Shown: positions 1-14,319, numbered from the stretch's first letter. The stretch is 64,000 bases of DNA from Arctopsyche grandis (GCF_051622035.1 NC_135364.1:15933001-15997000), one strand, 5' to 3'. Numbers and translations: made by a program. Notes: generated by a model not told the origin, from the sequence alone.

Positions 1-1274
<1,274 letters not shown>

Positions 1275-1490
1275 CTAGTGTTTTTACCCGGCTTCGCTCG
1301 GTATTTGTAATATAAACAGTATAAATATGACGAAACTAATAGTAAATATTCACTTTTTTTTTAATTAAATTTATTTGAATCGAAAAAAAATAATATTTAC
1401 CAATATATCGATATTGTCGTCATATAAATTTTGATTTGATTTCGATGCTCCCAACCAAATATACTTACGTACATACTTACATATTATATA
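1275..1490 (-). mobile_element. Helitron-like non-autonomous element, 5' end degraded
   Basis: Read on the minus strand it ends in CTAG (1275-1278) followed by T, with the family 3' hairpin (ACCGAGCGAAGCCGGGT) 10-12 bases before the end. The family 5' start is missing or mutated. It directly abuts the next copy. Assignment to Helitrons is inferred from the end structure; no Rep/helicase coding is present. Confidence 0.6.
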
Positions 1491-1710
1491 CTAGTTGTTT
1501 TACCCGGCTTCGCTCAGTATTTGTAATATAAACAGCTTAAACATGGCGAATCTAATAGTAAATATTCATTTGTTTTTTATTAAATTTATTTGAATCGAAA
1601 AAAATATATATCTAATCGTCGTTATAGAAACTTTGTTTTGTTATCGATGTTCACAACCAAAAATATAAACATAATAACATACAAAGTCTCTTTCGAAATT
1701 ATATATTAGA
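1491..1710 (-). mobile_element. Helitron-like non-autonomous element, complete copy
   Basis: On the minus strand it starts with TC (TCTAATATATAATTTCG) and ends with CTAG, with a GC hairpin just before the end. It is flanked by A at the 5' side and T at the 3' side, the insertion preference of Helitrons. It is 220 bp long, like the copy at 29967-30187. Confidence 0.7.
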
Positions 1711-1712
1711 TT

Positions 1713-1934
1713 AGATATAATTTCGAAAAAGACTTTGTATGTATGTATGTATGTTTGTAAGTTTTGGTTTGTAGAATCCGTGATGCTAAATTTAATAAAA
1801 AAAAATGAATATTCAAATTAATTTAAATGAAATAAAAGTATTCAAATAAATTTAATAATATGTTTACTATTAGATTAGCCATGTTTAAGTGGTTAATATT
1901 ACAAATACCGAGCGAAGCCGGGTAAAACCACTAG
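1713..1934 (+). mobile_element. Helitron-like non-autonomous element, inverted partner
   Basis: This copy lies in opposite orientation directly next to the previous one, 5' end to 5' end, so 1491-1934 is a long imperfect palindrome with CTAG at both outer ends. The 5' start is slightly degraded (TTAGATATAATTTCG). The hairpin and the terminal CTAG followed by T are intact. Confidence 0.65.
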
Positions 1935-4139
1935 TATTTTATAATTCTCATGACGAATAAACTCTGAATATTTCTGGATTCTATCGTTTTTATTATATGA
2001 ATTTTGCGAACAAAAAGACATCTGGAGTTAAGAATTTTTAAAACGATCCTCATTTTTTAACCAACAAAAATCATAAAAATTAACTTTTAAGCATTGAAGT
2101 ATTTTTATATACATATGTACATATACAAAAAATGCGAATTTTGGATTTTCATAGATGGACCTAGGCAAAAACTTTCGTCATATCAAGGAAACTTTAAATC
2201 AAAAATTTTATTGATCATAAATAATGTCCTGTGCCACCAACCAATTGTTTTATCAAAAATTTCGAAAAAGTACGTTTTTTCATATAACTCTTTTTCGAGA
2301 AGAGTTTTGACTCTTTTTACTATTTTTAAAGAAAACAAACACTCACTTACTCACTTATTGAAGTTTATTTGGGATGATTACAATAAGTTTTGAATGTTTA
2401 ACGAGAATTCAAAGTCGCCGTTTCGCTAAAAAATCCCCATACAAAATGCGCCGCGCTCGCAATGAGTGTTTGTATGGGGGAAGCGCTATTTTCAGAAAAT
2501 CATCATTTTTTTCATGTTCCCGTCATTATTTTAAAAATAAAAGTCGTTGGGAGCTTCCTTTAGTATACAGTACCTTTAATCCGAACACAATAATTACTTA
2601 TGATCGAACTGCCAAACTAGTAAATACATAAACAATTACTTGCTAGCAATCGATCTGATCTTTTAAACCTGCTAACAAACGATCAACTATACTTAAGAGC
2701 AGACCCATATCAAAAATAATTTACCATTTTTCACCAAATGCATACTTAATCATGAAAATCTATCCACATATACGTTTCTTGATATAAACACTAACATATG
2801 TATGTACATACATTGAGTATATAAAAATTTATCTTGCAAACTAAAATTTCGACAGCTAATTTTCAACTCTAACCAATCATTATATCAAAAGCACAATCTT
2901 TGCAAAACATGTTATTAACTTGCATTGACGAAATTCAAATTTTGAATGAACTAAAGTTAAATAATAAATAAATTTTGAACTTAAGCAAACGAAAACAGTC
3001 ACATACATAAACAAAAGCAATTCAGCATCCGATATAATTGAGCACAAAACTAAGCCTATAATATAAATCTTTCATAAACTTTCCATGATCATATGTACAT
3101 ATGTATATCACTACGCCACTTATACATGTCATAGACGTTAAAACAAAATAAATTTTCACCAAGCTAAATAAATTCCTTATTAAACACCACACATAACGAA
3201 CAGCTGATACGTTAGTAGTCACACTGACAATAAATAATAATTACACTTTCGCACAAAACTCCGTTTTCGTAACGATCGAAGCGTGAAAAATTACATTCGT
3301 TGCACTTTTCCCGCCACACTGTCACACTACCGACCACAGTATACTATGGATATGTACTTGTTTACCGCGAGTTCTTACCTCTAATTTTTTTATTCAAAAA
3401 ACAAACTTATTTCAAAAATGTTTTAATAATTGTTATCGCGAGACTGCACCCATCGACATGTGACGGCTGACTAACGCTCCATATGGCGATGAGGGCTTAA
3501 ATATAACTCCAACAACGACCTGGACTAGAATGTCCATCGAACCTTCTTGTGCTGGTCCAAACGTCTCGTCGACTTCCAATCGAGCCTCGATCAGGAGGTT
3601 AGCGATTACGTTTGGCGCACCGTGACCAACCAGGGTCTCTCAACCTATTCAATTCAACGTAAATTTTGACCAAAATGAACTTCTTTAAATGAAAAAGCCT
3701 TAGGAAATATATTCCAGAAGATTAGATCGAGTTCAATTTAAAATTAGATTTTAAGTTCAATTTATAATTTATAAGAAAATAATTTAAATATGATCATTAT
3801 GTACTTTGTGGAATATTTTAGGAGACTTCTCAATAAATTAAAATAAGAAAGGAGTAGGAATTAAAAGACAGATCTTTTAATATTGCCAAGAAATAGACGA
3901 AAGATACAATTTTAATCGACAGAAATAATATTTGTTAAAGAAGTAAATTTTAATATCATAAAAAACCTTGAAAAAGTCTAATAAACGATTTATCATTATC
4001 GAGGAATCAAACCTTTAAAATTCAGTAACACAGTAATTTCATTATTAAACAAAAAATGATAAGCTTTGATTCAGGCAGAAAATATCAAACGGATCTACAC
4101 ATTTATATACAGAACTTTCATATTTATTTATTGAATTAT
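1935..4139. other. Gene-free AT-rich stretch with two small irregular segments
   Basis: No gene recognised. A short hairpin with arms CCCCATACAAA and TTTGTATGGGG lies at about 2430-2480. A GC-rich block of about 220 bp sits at 3431-3650 in otherwise AT-rich DNA; I could not identify it (see findings). Confidence 0.5.
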
Positions 4140-4695
4140 TTCTTTAAAAACAGTTGGGAAAGGTGGCAAAGCCAGTTGACACAAGGGCTTTGATAATTAA
4201 TACTGTAGTACAGAAATACAAAATAGCCGAAAATAAAAGAAACGATTGAAAATATAACAAATAATCTTAGCTTAAACAAATAACTACAAAAGCCCATTTA
4301 TTTTTAAAAAGGTTTATGCTACTAGAATTCATTGGATAGACTATTCCAAATGTAAACCACTGTATTTGAAAATACGGATTCTCTAATTATTTTGAAGTAA
4401 ATATCTTTTTGCAGTGTTAGAGTATGACCTCTCAGATGAGTGTTATTTTTATACATAAAGAGGTTTATCATAAAACATTAATTAAACTTCAATTAGATCT
4501 TCTTGTCTCCAAAGTATAAAGATTCATTCTTTTCAATCTCATATGATATGAAAGTGATTTACGTTCGGAAGGCTTTTTCGTAATTCTTCGTTGAATCCTT
4601 TCTAAATATACAACGTATTTCTTAAAGTATGTAAATTTGTAAAATATGCACTTAAAAACATGAATAAATCTTCCAAATACATAGTACCTTTCCAT
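4140..4695 (-). pseudogene. LINE reverse transcriptase, C-terminal remnant
   Basis: The minus-strand frame at 4695-4489 contains YLERIQRRITKK and TLETRRS. These match the region after the polymerase palm in LINEs of the CR1/L2/jockey kind, where a family consensus reads roughly LERIQRR...LETRR. In another frame further downstream come RGHTL and VVYIWNSL, matching the ...LWNSLP... end of the same ORF. The frame shifts and stops show a dead copy truncated at its 5' end. The clade is uncertain. Confidence 0.7.
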
Positions 4696-7600
4696 CTATT
4701 ATTCTTCATAATTTAACAAACAAATCATATAAAATAGAAAATGAGTGACAGTAATCTAAATATATACATATTTATGATAAATCTATTACATCACGAAAAA
4801 CATAATTTTGACTGAATTTAAATTACGCAATGGAAATTTTATTGCACAAAATGAAAATTGCACACAATAATGTCAAAAATAAAATTTTATTTCAAAACTG
4901 TGCCATTAAATCGGAAAATAAAAACTATCACAGAATTTAAACACCCTGCATTTGTTCGTTTTGCAGATATTGGAGTGCAATTAAACCGACATATTTGCTA
5001 TACACAAATCAAGGTCCTTCGGTACTAGCTACGGCTGTAGTCTCTCTACATGATTTTAACGTTCAATTTCCTTCATAAAACCAAAAACGTGTATTTTTTC
5101 AATACAGCCTTAGTGGGTCACCGTATTTCAAATATCCCAACAATACACTGACGTACAAAAGTTATTAGCTCGAACGCGTGCAAATCGTTTTTATTATAAT
5201 TCCAACCAAAAAACACCGAAACAATGAAAACGTTAATCAGTTTCTGTCAAATTTTGACGACATCCATAGTTTATCTTTCTTTGACAAACATATTATGTTT
5301 TTTGTTTTTGTTTCTATATTGTTTTTGCACTGACCAACCTTTCGACTGTCGGCATTCGACGCACAAACCTTTGAATCGATCTTTTTATCCTCAATTTTTT
5401 TTCATCGATCATCTCGCTAATAAAATTTAGCTCTGAATTAGAAACAGACCGACATTGTTGCTAAAAAATGTCTTGAAAGTTATAAAGATTTATCTTCGAC
5501 GTGCAAAAGACTCGCAAAATACAAAATACTAGCAATTTCGATTGTCTGGACTGGCTACTACCTTTCTGACGTCATACAATTGACCAATCTCAATCTCTCC
5601 TGGTCACATTAGCGGTCGTTGAAAATGGGCTAATCCTAAGCGGATGTAGTCGATGAAACATAATATATTGACACTGATTCTTGCATTGTGAGTTTAGAGC
5701 CAAACGACAGGTCATTACTATTACACAAACAATTCAGAAATGGCTAAATATGGAGTACGAAACGATAAAAAAAAATCATACAAAAGCTTCAACTACATTG
5801 TATGTATGTACATACGTATAATCAATTTAAGTTTATAAAATCGGCATTGTAAATCAGTCGAACCTTCACCAGTATGATTTACGCGGATGTGTATCGATAG
5901 CAAATACAATTAAAATTGTTACATACTGTCAACATGTGCTTAATTAATCTGCAAAAAATAGTTACCATACTTGTGGGTAATAAGTATACACGCATATTCA
6001 ACAATAAACCTTGATTTAAAATTCGCAATAACCCTAAACGATTCAACACTTATATGAAATGAAGAAAGTTTATCCATTAATTTATCAACCACACTTGTAA
6101 AACATTCCACTGTATTCTAATAGTTGAGTCCTGCTATCAAAATCTATCAGTAGCCAAATGACATATCTCTTTCATACATATACTTTCATAAATTCTTTAT
6201 AACCTTATCCTATCCCCTTCACTGATCTAGTGCCTCTCTCCATTTTCCGTTCCGTCCTTTCTGGAAATATTAAAACATTTATCGCATGACATTGTAAATG
6301 TTTGTCGTGGCAAAACCGCTACGCTCGAAATGAAATGTGTAATAAAAAATATATGAAATAGCACCTGCTCAGGTTAAGGAAATAAGAACAAATTGAAGTT
6401 ATTCTTACCTTAAATTCCAACGTAATTAATAATGCATGACTCGTAAACCTTGCAGAAACCATTTCAGATACTGAGAAATAGTTTTTCCGTAAGACGAAGC
6501 ATTTCAGAACTGTCTGAATTACTACGTAGTTATTCCGATCCTGAAATATATACATAACTAGTAAAAAGTTAAAACTCTTTATTATTAAATAAACACAAAT
6601 TTCGTTACATAATCAAATTTTAATTGGAGCCCTTCACTCTAGCGAAATATTCTGCGAAATTTCGTCAGACCATTCAGACCAGATTCATTAAATTATAAAA
6701 TATTAATTTTATTACGCTGTAATAATTTCATCCTATAAAAATCCATTCAATATTATACACATACATATTTACTTACAAAAATTATATGCAGGCTATATTT
6801 AATATACATATGTACACATAATATTATATACATACATATATGTATACGTATGTAAATCATTGTTATTGAAAAGACCTTAGTTTTTCTAGACAAAACTTTT
6901 TTTTGTCGAGCAATTTAAGCATTGGCGGGCACTATAATTTAATTCCGATACATATAATATCTGGCTATAATTTAAGCATAATCTTCATTTTTTAAATTTA
7001 TATCGTTCCACAATTTTCGTAATAATCACCACGCCATATTTAATCAGAACTATAAATCAATTTCAAAATAAACAACTTATCTCTACATTCCGATTAAATA
7101 TTTTTTGGTTATTTTTCGACCTCACAATTTAGTTTTACGTTGAATAATTGGTATATAATTTTTCCTTGATTACTTTTTTGAACCTAAAAAATATAGAAAC
7201 AGTAAAAACTGAAATAAATTCAAATTATATTTATTTTTTTTTATGTATATAATTTTAAAATAAAAAATTAATTTACCTTACACAACTGCACTTATAATAA
7301 ACGTGTATAAATTAAACACTTTCCTGATATCTACAATAAATCCCATATTATTTTTCAACCGTTTATACCTCACAAGGTGAATTATTATTCACCTACACCA
7401 ATATTTTACAACACGATTAGTTAGCGTCACTAAAAACCATAACATAAATTAATTAACAATCACACAGAATTATCTCTAATTGGAAATCTTTTTTCTATCG
7501 AATTATAATATTATTTTATAACTTCCTGTCCCTGTTCCGATTGTAAATAATAATTTACTGGTTCATATTTTTTCTCATAAATTTTTAATCGTAACCTTAC

Positions 7601-8359
7601 GAATATAATTACACGCCGGCTGCATTTCTGATAGAGCCGACATAATTGACCCACGTAATAATTATCGGTTATACCTACTCAATGTGTGTCATAGAAATAG
7701 AAAAAAGTGTAATGCGAATTTTCGAAACGTTTTGACAAAATTGATTTTGCAGACTGTTCGACGTTCACGTTGCTTCGCGATACAGAATCGGTCGTCGAAA
7801 TTGCACCATGCCATCTATGTATTTCTACCTACTACACCCGTTGCAAAAACCACGAGCGAACACTTTTTCCTCAAGGAAATTGAAATTCTGGGGAAATTAT
7901 CTCGTTTCTTAAGCAAAAACTTAATTATTATTCGTACCAAGAATCATCTCAAAGCGTACGAATATGTAAACATCGAAAGCAAATACTTACATTATGTACA
8001 TACATATGAGCCGCTATATTTGAAAGTGGCATGCATCCACTTTTCTTCATTTCGAGAAATATTTCGCAAAACAATAAATAAAATGTTTTGCATTTAGCAA
8101 TATTTAAAAATAGCGGTGGCCTGTAATACGTTTATTCTGCTTTTTCGAGATTCTGGATATATCAAATTTCAAGAAGTGATAATAATTTGTGAATTAAATC
8201 AAACAAAAATAGTGTTTTTGGAACTGAAAATTGAACTTTCAAATCAAACCACCTCGTAAATTTATCAAAATAAAAATAAAACAATAATGGCTCAATAAAT
8301 TAGAATTCGTATGAAATTAGGATGGACTGTATTTGTGTGAATAAACGCCGTATTTAAAT
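4696..8359. other. Gene-free AT-rich stretch
   Basis: Only short open frames without family resemblance, including an unrecognised 137-codon frame on the plus strand at 7684-8097. No splice-supported gene model could be built. A moderately GC-rich patch at about 5530-5720 also remains unexplained. Confidence 0.5.
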
Positions 8360-8835
8360 CCAAACTGCCACTGTACCTGAAGAAAAAGATCCTCTATCAA
8401 TGTGTTTTACCAGTGATGACGCATGGATGTAAAACTTGAACATTGAACGCCAAAATGTTACACAAAGTCCAATACACTCAAAGAAGTATAGAAAGATGTA
8501 TTATTAGCATAATGAGGACAGATAGGATAGGAAGCAGAATACGTGAGTGAGAAGTACGACAAGGGTATTAGATATGGTGGATAGAGTGAAGAGATTGAAA
8601 TGGCAATGGGCGGGTCACGTGGCTAGAAGAATGGACGAAAGGTGGAAAAAAGAAGTGCTAGAACGGTACCCAAGAGAAGGTAAAAGGGTAAAAGGAAAAT
8701 GTGTGGGGTACATAAAATGTGTGCAAGATACATAAATGAGAGTTGCACCAAATAGAGATGAATAGAAGCGCGTTGGAGAAGCCCTCGTCCATCAGTCTAT
8801 GGTGAATGACTGTAAATGATGATGATGATTATGTA
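8360..8835 (+). pseudogene. RTE-type LINE reverse transcriptase remnant
   Basis: Translation in shifting frames gives ILYQCVLPVMTHGCKT, then TLNAKMLHKVQYTQRSIER, then RLKWQWAGHVARRMDERW. These are hallmark C-terminal segments of RTE-clade endonuclease/reverse transcriptases (VLPVMTYG..TW, the R/Q..MER segment, RLKW.WAGHVAR). In-frame stops and frame changes show it is dead. It ends in a short GAT repeat (about 8818-8830). A related fragment lies in opposite orientation at about 37390-37880. Confidence 0.8.
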
Positions 8836-9983
8836 TATCTGTACATGCATATGTAAATAACAGAGCCAAATCACATAAAAATATTATACTCAATTTACAA
8901 TTCGATACGTCGAGTTATCGAAGGTCTTCCATTTCGAAATAGATGCGATTTATATGACCGATACTGTACAGTATTGATATGAAAAAAAATGTAGTTTTGA
9001 TGTAATTTCGTTACGCCGCGGCTTGATAAGTATTGGGGTTATGATGACCATGTTTTGTCGGATTGTCGAACACTTGACCGACGGGGATAGATAAACGTGA
9101 AAAAAAAAAACTAAAAGTCTACGTGACTACCGATAAAACCGCAACTTCTTTGAAGAGTATTGAGTAATATTGAAAAGAGAAAGGGATTCCGATACCACTT
9201 TCCAAAGATTTATTTTTACACGCGTATAAATATAATATTATTTTAATGGAGTTCACCCGCACGGAAGATTATTCACCCATTCAAGTACTAGAAAAATCCA
9301 CAATTAGCAACGTTTCAAAACGATTTATAATAGAATTGATGATTTTTCGTAATTTCCCAATGCAACATCGATGAGCTGTTGCGTCAGCGAATTATTATCA
9401 GCGACAAAACTCCCGGTAATTACCAACATAGTTGCCCAGCAATTTTGTTTCGCCTCAGAAATATGGTCAATAACTTTCAATAAAAAATACAACAAGACTT
9501 TTTTATCAGCATTGTTGTCATTTGAGCGAAATCGAAAATTGCTAGCTGACTTTCACGGTCGTCTCACTCCGTTCGAATTTTCATTTCAAATACGGATTCC
9601 CATTTTCAGGGCTAGATCGCATGGCCACCGCAACGAAAAATTTATCGAATTGTGTCGATGCATTTTTGCTCTCACACACAGACACTTTCTATAAAGTGCA
9701 TTATTCAAACATTTTACCAATCAGTTGATCAATCAGCAAACTATCATAGCAAAACATTCACAGTCTTAGGCAAACAAATATGTAGAAATTTAAGCATTTT
9801 TCATTAGCTTATTGAGGCGATGTCTACATAAACAAGACATAATAAATTACTGCTTCTAAAGGTAAGTCAAAAATATTGTTCCAAAAATAGCTTCTCTTAC
9901 TTACACAAACTACTCATTTAATGCTTTAAAAGCCATTATATTACAGATCTCGATCTATATATTATTTGAATATATGTATGTTG
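8836..9983. other. Gene-free stretch
   Basis: Contains a 107-codon plus-strand frame at 9371-9694 with no recognisable motif. I see no exon structure around it and do not call it a gene. Confidence 0.5.
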
Positions 9984-10456
9984 CAGTCCAAGCCTCAACT
10001 CCGATTCGTTCATTAGCATACTAATTTGTTCATACACGAACTATTGGTTTTAGTGTAAGCGCTAACAGTCAAAAGCTATCTTAAATAAGTAAAAAAGAGA
10101 CTCACCAAACGACATATGAAACTTTTAGCTGTCAAAACTTTTGAGCTGTCAAAATTTTTGAGATATCAAAACGCCAAGTATTTAAAATGGAAATCTTATA
10201 GAAACCACATTACAACGTTGCAATAATTCCCGTTTCCGTTGATTTTGAAATTTTGCAACCCAAAGTAAGCAAATATACATACATAGAGGATGGAACAAAC
10301 GATTGAATATTCAAGCTTATGTATAAAACAGTTTGTGCGTGAACAAACTAGTTCATTTGATAATTTGTTCTTTTGTGTACACTATAACTGAGCAGATTGT
10401 TTCGTGTATGAACAAACTAGTATGTTCATGAATGAATGAAATGTACACCTGGACTG
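9984..10456. mobile_element. Degraded MITE with about 60-bp terminal inverted repeats
   Basis: Both ends begin CAGTCCA when read inward and share a diverged repeat that includes TTTGTTCATACACGAA. The right side is flanked by TA, the left side by TG. CAGTCC ends suggest a Tc1/mariner-related MITE, but this is inference. There is no coding capacity. Confidence 0.5.
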
Positions 10457-11499
10457 TAGCATATATGTACATACAAACTATATATTGTAATATTGTTAAC
10501 GTTATTGCTGCTTTTTGCCCCGAGATAGAATATAAATATTTACATGTCAGAATATTTATCAAAGAAATTAAATTCTGAAAATAGATATAAGATTAAAATG
10601 CTTATAGGATACAAAAGAAAAATACAAGGCATCACACTCACTAATGGGTACTATTTAAAACAGCACTAGATGTTTGTAGATTTATGACTGCTTATAATAT
10701 GTATGTATATTGCTGTTCTAAATTGCATGTTAAAATTATATATAGAACTTAATTACCCTGGCTCCACACTTTTATTAAATTTCGTCAGCTCAAATTCTTT
10801 TAGTTACCTCTGGAAAAAGTTTTGGATCCAACTTATCGTATCCCATTTCTACTTCAACATCTTAGTCACAATAATCACCCAAAGATTTTTCTTTCTATCT
10901 TATCTCATTATTCTTATCGTCCTACGTAAACAAAATTAAACTGTTTTCACTATTTACTTCATACAAGAAAATTCAATCCGAAATACCGAATAAAAAGTAT
11001 CGCATAAACGACGAATTTCAAAGCACCGGAAGCACAAACTCCCTACAACGGTTGCCAAAAATCTAGGAAGCAACCGCCTTATGTAAAAAATGCAATTTGT
11101 TCTGGGTACGTAGCTTATAATAACAGTAATAATAAAAAAGGTGGTAGACACATTATAATCGAAAATTATTCCACAGACCCAGTTTCGAACAGGTGACTCA
11201 ACTCGAACAGTCAATTTTTTGCTAATGCAACTTTTAGAGGACGCGAAGGTACAAATACGTGAGCAGCAGCAATTTTAGTAAATTCAATGATCCTCAATAT
11301 TTTGCAATCCATTTAAGCACAATAAATACTATAAATAAAATAAAAATGTATCCAACCTAATCATCAAATCACCGGAATTTTATCAAATAAACCTTTTAGT
11401 AGAATGTAAAATAATAAAAAAAATCAAGGTCAAATTTTCTCACGATTACAAAAGTTCGTCTACTGATACGTCGTATAAAGATAAAGTACATATGTATGT
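10457..11499. other. Gene-free stretch
   Basis: No gene recognised. The segment at about 11410-11490 resembles 39470-39530 (ATTTTC...CA.GATTACAAAA-type wording followed by GATAAAGTA), so part of it is a dispersed repeat of unknown type. Confidence 0.45.
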
Positions 11500-12883
11500 C
11501 AGTAGTGTCGCTAGGCCCGTGCGGGGAGTGCGGTCTGCGTCGGGTGACACCATTTTTGGGGTGACACCAAATTGTTCAAATTGAAAAACGCTAATTCGAC
11601 ATATTCGTTGTATGACGGTCCTCGGGCGGCTACACGCCTCATTGCAACGTATGTATATATACAGCTTTCTGTATTTATACAGCTACCACGAGATCCGTCT
11701 GGTGCTGCTATATGAGCCATAATTGGCTTTTGTTCGAATTCACTCCGATTGATCGGTTTTGTCAGTACAACTGTCAGTAGAGATGTAAAATAAAAATAGA
11801 GGACAACGGGAAAAAAATACAAAATAGGGATTAAATGTGGAAAAATTCATCCAAAAAACTTTTTTCCCGGATGTAATTTGGGTATTTTTCCACCGTTGCA
11901 GAAAATGAATGTCTGATGACTAAACACGTTTTAAACGATATAAAACGCGTGTTTATCGTTTTTTGCCATTGGTCGTTTGTATAGAGCTCTTTAAAAACGA
12001 CGAATTTAATTTTAAAAAAAACCTGCAGCGTTTGAAGATCGATTTATAGATTTTAAGAGTAATTTAAGTGTTTCAAAAATTCTCCAAAATCAATTTGATA
12101 TCGATATAAACGATATTGAAGAAGATTTTCAATTAAAATTAATCGATCTTCAAGCGAATGGTGCTTTGAAGACAATATTTAAAAATAAAACGTAAATTAG
12201 ATTTTATGCTATATTGGAGGAGTCTGATTATCCAAAAATAAAAACATTTGCTAGAAATATCCTATCAGGTTTTGGTAGCACATACATATGCGAACAGACG
12301 TTTTCCAAATTAAGATATATTAAATCAAAAAATCGATCGGCATCTGGAATTTTTTTTACAAATCGAGACGCCAAATTTGACAATATAAAAATTAGTTCAT
12401 CAAAACAAGCGCAAACATCGCACTTATTGAAATCTTAACATATTTTTGTTCCATCAATAATTATCTTGTATTTTATGTATGCACCTGTATGTAAAAAGAA
12501 TAAAATAAATAAAAGTAATAATTTTAATAAAATTTTAATAGCTTTCAATTTCAATCAACCTTTTTATTTTAGAATTTGCATATAGAAACACATGTATGTA
12601 TGTACATCCATACATAAATAATTTGGGTATAAAATCCGTGTTTACATTATATACAAAATATTTACAAAAATATATGCAAATTTGTTTGAATTGGATTCCA
12701 ATAAGGTTTTTTTCAGCCAGCCCTCAATACATTTCAAAATTCTGAATCGGCCCATTACCCAAAAATGTTGGGGACCCTTGGTCTAAAACGAAAGGACTTG
12801 AAATTCCATGGGGAAGTTGATAGGGGGGGGGGAGACACCATTTTTTTACCGCACCAGGTGACACCGCCCTAGGGACGCCACTG
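11500..12883 (+). mobile_element. Degraded hAT-like element
   Basis: The outer ends are imperfect inverted repeats: CAGTAGTGTCGCTAGG at the left and, read inward, CAGTGGCGTCCCTAGGG at the right. GTGACACC-type motifs follow at both sides. The interior holds a broken hAT transposase (12010-12438). A second inward-facing end-like motif, containing GGGTCCCCAACATTTTTGG, lies near 12780, so two elements may be nested. I found no matching 8-bp target duplication. Confidence 0.6.
12010..12438 (+). pseudogene. hAT transposase C-terminal remnant
   Basis: The first part reads FEDRFIDFKSNLSVSKIL and LQANGALKTIFKNKT. After a frame break comes YPKIKTFARNILSGFGSTY, then CEQTFSKLRYIKSKNRSAS. The FGSTY.CEQTFS...KSKNRS pattern is the conserved dimerisation region at the end of hAT transposases of the ZBED5/GTF2IRD2-like group. 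The catalytic core is missing. It is a pseudogene inside the element 11500-12883. Confidence 0.75.
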
Positions 12884-12890
12884 CAACTAA

Positions 12891-13367
12891 CGGGTCTACC
12901 TCACGGGACCGAAAGTGAAACGCCCAAAAATGAAAATATCCGAAGGCAAAGATCGAAAATTGAAAGATCGTAAGTCAAAAGATAAAAAAGCGTCTCTCCC
13001 CGTCGTACATACTCACTAAATTTGCGCGAGCAGGATACAACAGGAACAAGAGGAATGTTAAATTACAGAAAACGCAAATATCGGAAGGCAAAGATTGAAA
13101 ATCGAAAGATCTTAAGTCGAAAGATAAAAAAGGGTGCATGGTAAACGGTACATACTCACTTAATTTGCGCGAGCAGGATACAACAGGAACAAGAGGAACA
13201 GGCTTTTCCTCCCGTATTCTGCGCGCGCACATTAAGTGAGTATGTACCGTTTACCACGCACCCTTTTTTTTTGATCTTTCGACTTAAGATCTTTCGATTT
13301 TCGATCTTTGCCTTCCGATATTTGCGTTTTCGGGCGTTTCACTTTCGGTCCCGTGAGGGAGACCGGT
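12891..13367. mobile_element. MITE with about 110-bp inverted repeats
   Basis: The left end (CGGGTCTACCTCACGGGACC) and the right end read inward (ACCGGTCTCCCTCACGGGAC) continue into matching sequence that includes GAAAGTGAAACGCCC. AACTAA flanks both sides (12885-12890 and 13368-13373), a probable 6-bp target duplication. A segment beginning CATACTCACT and containing GCGCGAGCAGGATACAACAG occurs twice inside as direct repeats, and part of it recurs inverted. Superfamily unknown. Confidence 0.75.
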
Positions 13368-14319
13368 AACTAATATATTGTAGATATATGTATTACATAT
13401 ATATCGACGCGTGTCATCAAAGATTCAATTACATAATATGCTAGTCTACTAAATCATTGCTCGTTTCTATCCCCTCCCTCCTAGGGGACATCAATAAATC
13501 ACATTAAATAGATTGATTTTAATTCTCAAAATTATTATTAAATAGAAAACTTCAAGCACAAATGAGTTCAAACACCACGGTCGAATCTCGAATCAAAAAT
13601 TACTTCATGAATGTGTACGTTAACCCCTCAGTGTCGCATTAAAAAAAGAGTGAAATAAATTGCCCTAGTTAATATGAAATTTGTGTCAAATTGCACGTTT
13701 CAAATTCGCGAATATGAACGACCTCTACCAGTTCGTCTGACATTCACTTTTCAGTGTATTACATTATTATTATTGTTAATAACAGTTTTGAGGTTTACGG
13801 TCTTTCACCTTGTACATACGAAGTATCCGATAGCAGTGAAGACTCTTATGTTACTCGCCTTGGTGGTGCGCTGACCCACTGCGGAAACTGACCGAAGGAC
13901 ATCGGAAATGAGACGAGTTGATTGGAACTAGCCAAATGCTTTTATGTCTACTCTATGCTCATAGCGCGCTCAATGTCAAACCAGAACAAAAACCTTTTTT
14001 GCCTTTGCCTGAATATGGTATTAAATGTAATTTTAAAATTTTACCTTAAATGTACTGACATCATCCTACTCGGGTTTTGTTTTTCAATATTGTCTATTCT
14101 TTTGTTTGAATTTTCACGTTTGAAATTTGTACTCTTTGTGTTGAATATATCAATACAAATCTGCCAGCTATTATAAAAGTGATCTATGTATTTCTTTCAA
14201 TAAGACCGTTTCAATATCATAAATCCTTAAAATATGTACTTGTAATCAATTTTACAAAATCAAACCAAAACAGACGCGATATTATTTAGTGTTAGAAAGC
14301 ATAAACCAAGTTCAGATCT
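13368..14319. other. Gene-free stretch
   Basis: Contains two hydrophobic open frames (13674-13874, 13922-14176) typical of T-rich DNA. They have no recognisable domains and no splice context, so they are not called as genes. Confidence 0.5.

Noticed and set aside
7684-8097. 137-codon plus-strand open frame
   Set aside because: No motif, no splice context, and composition like the surrounding AT-rich DNA.
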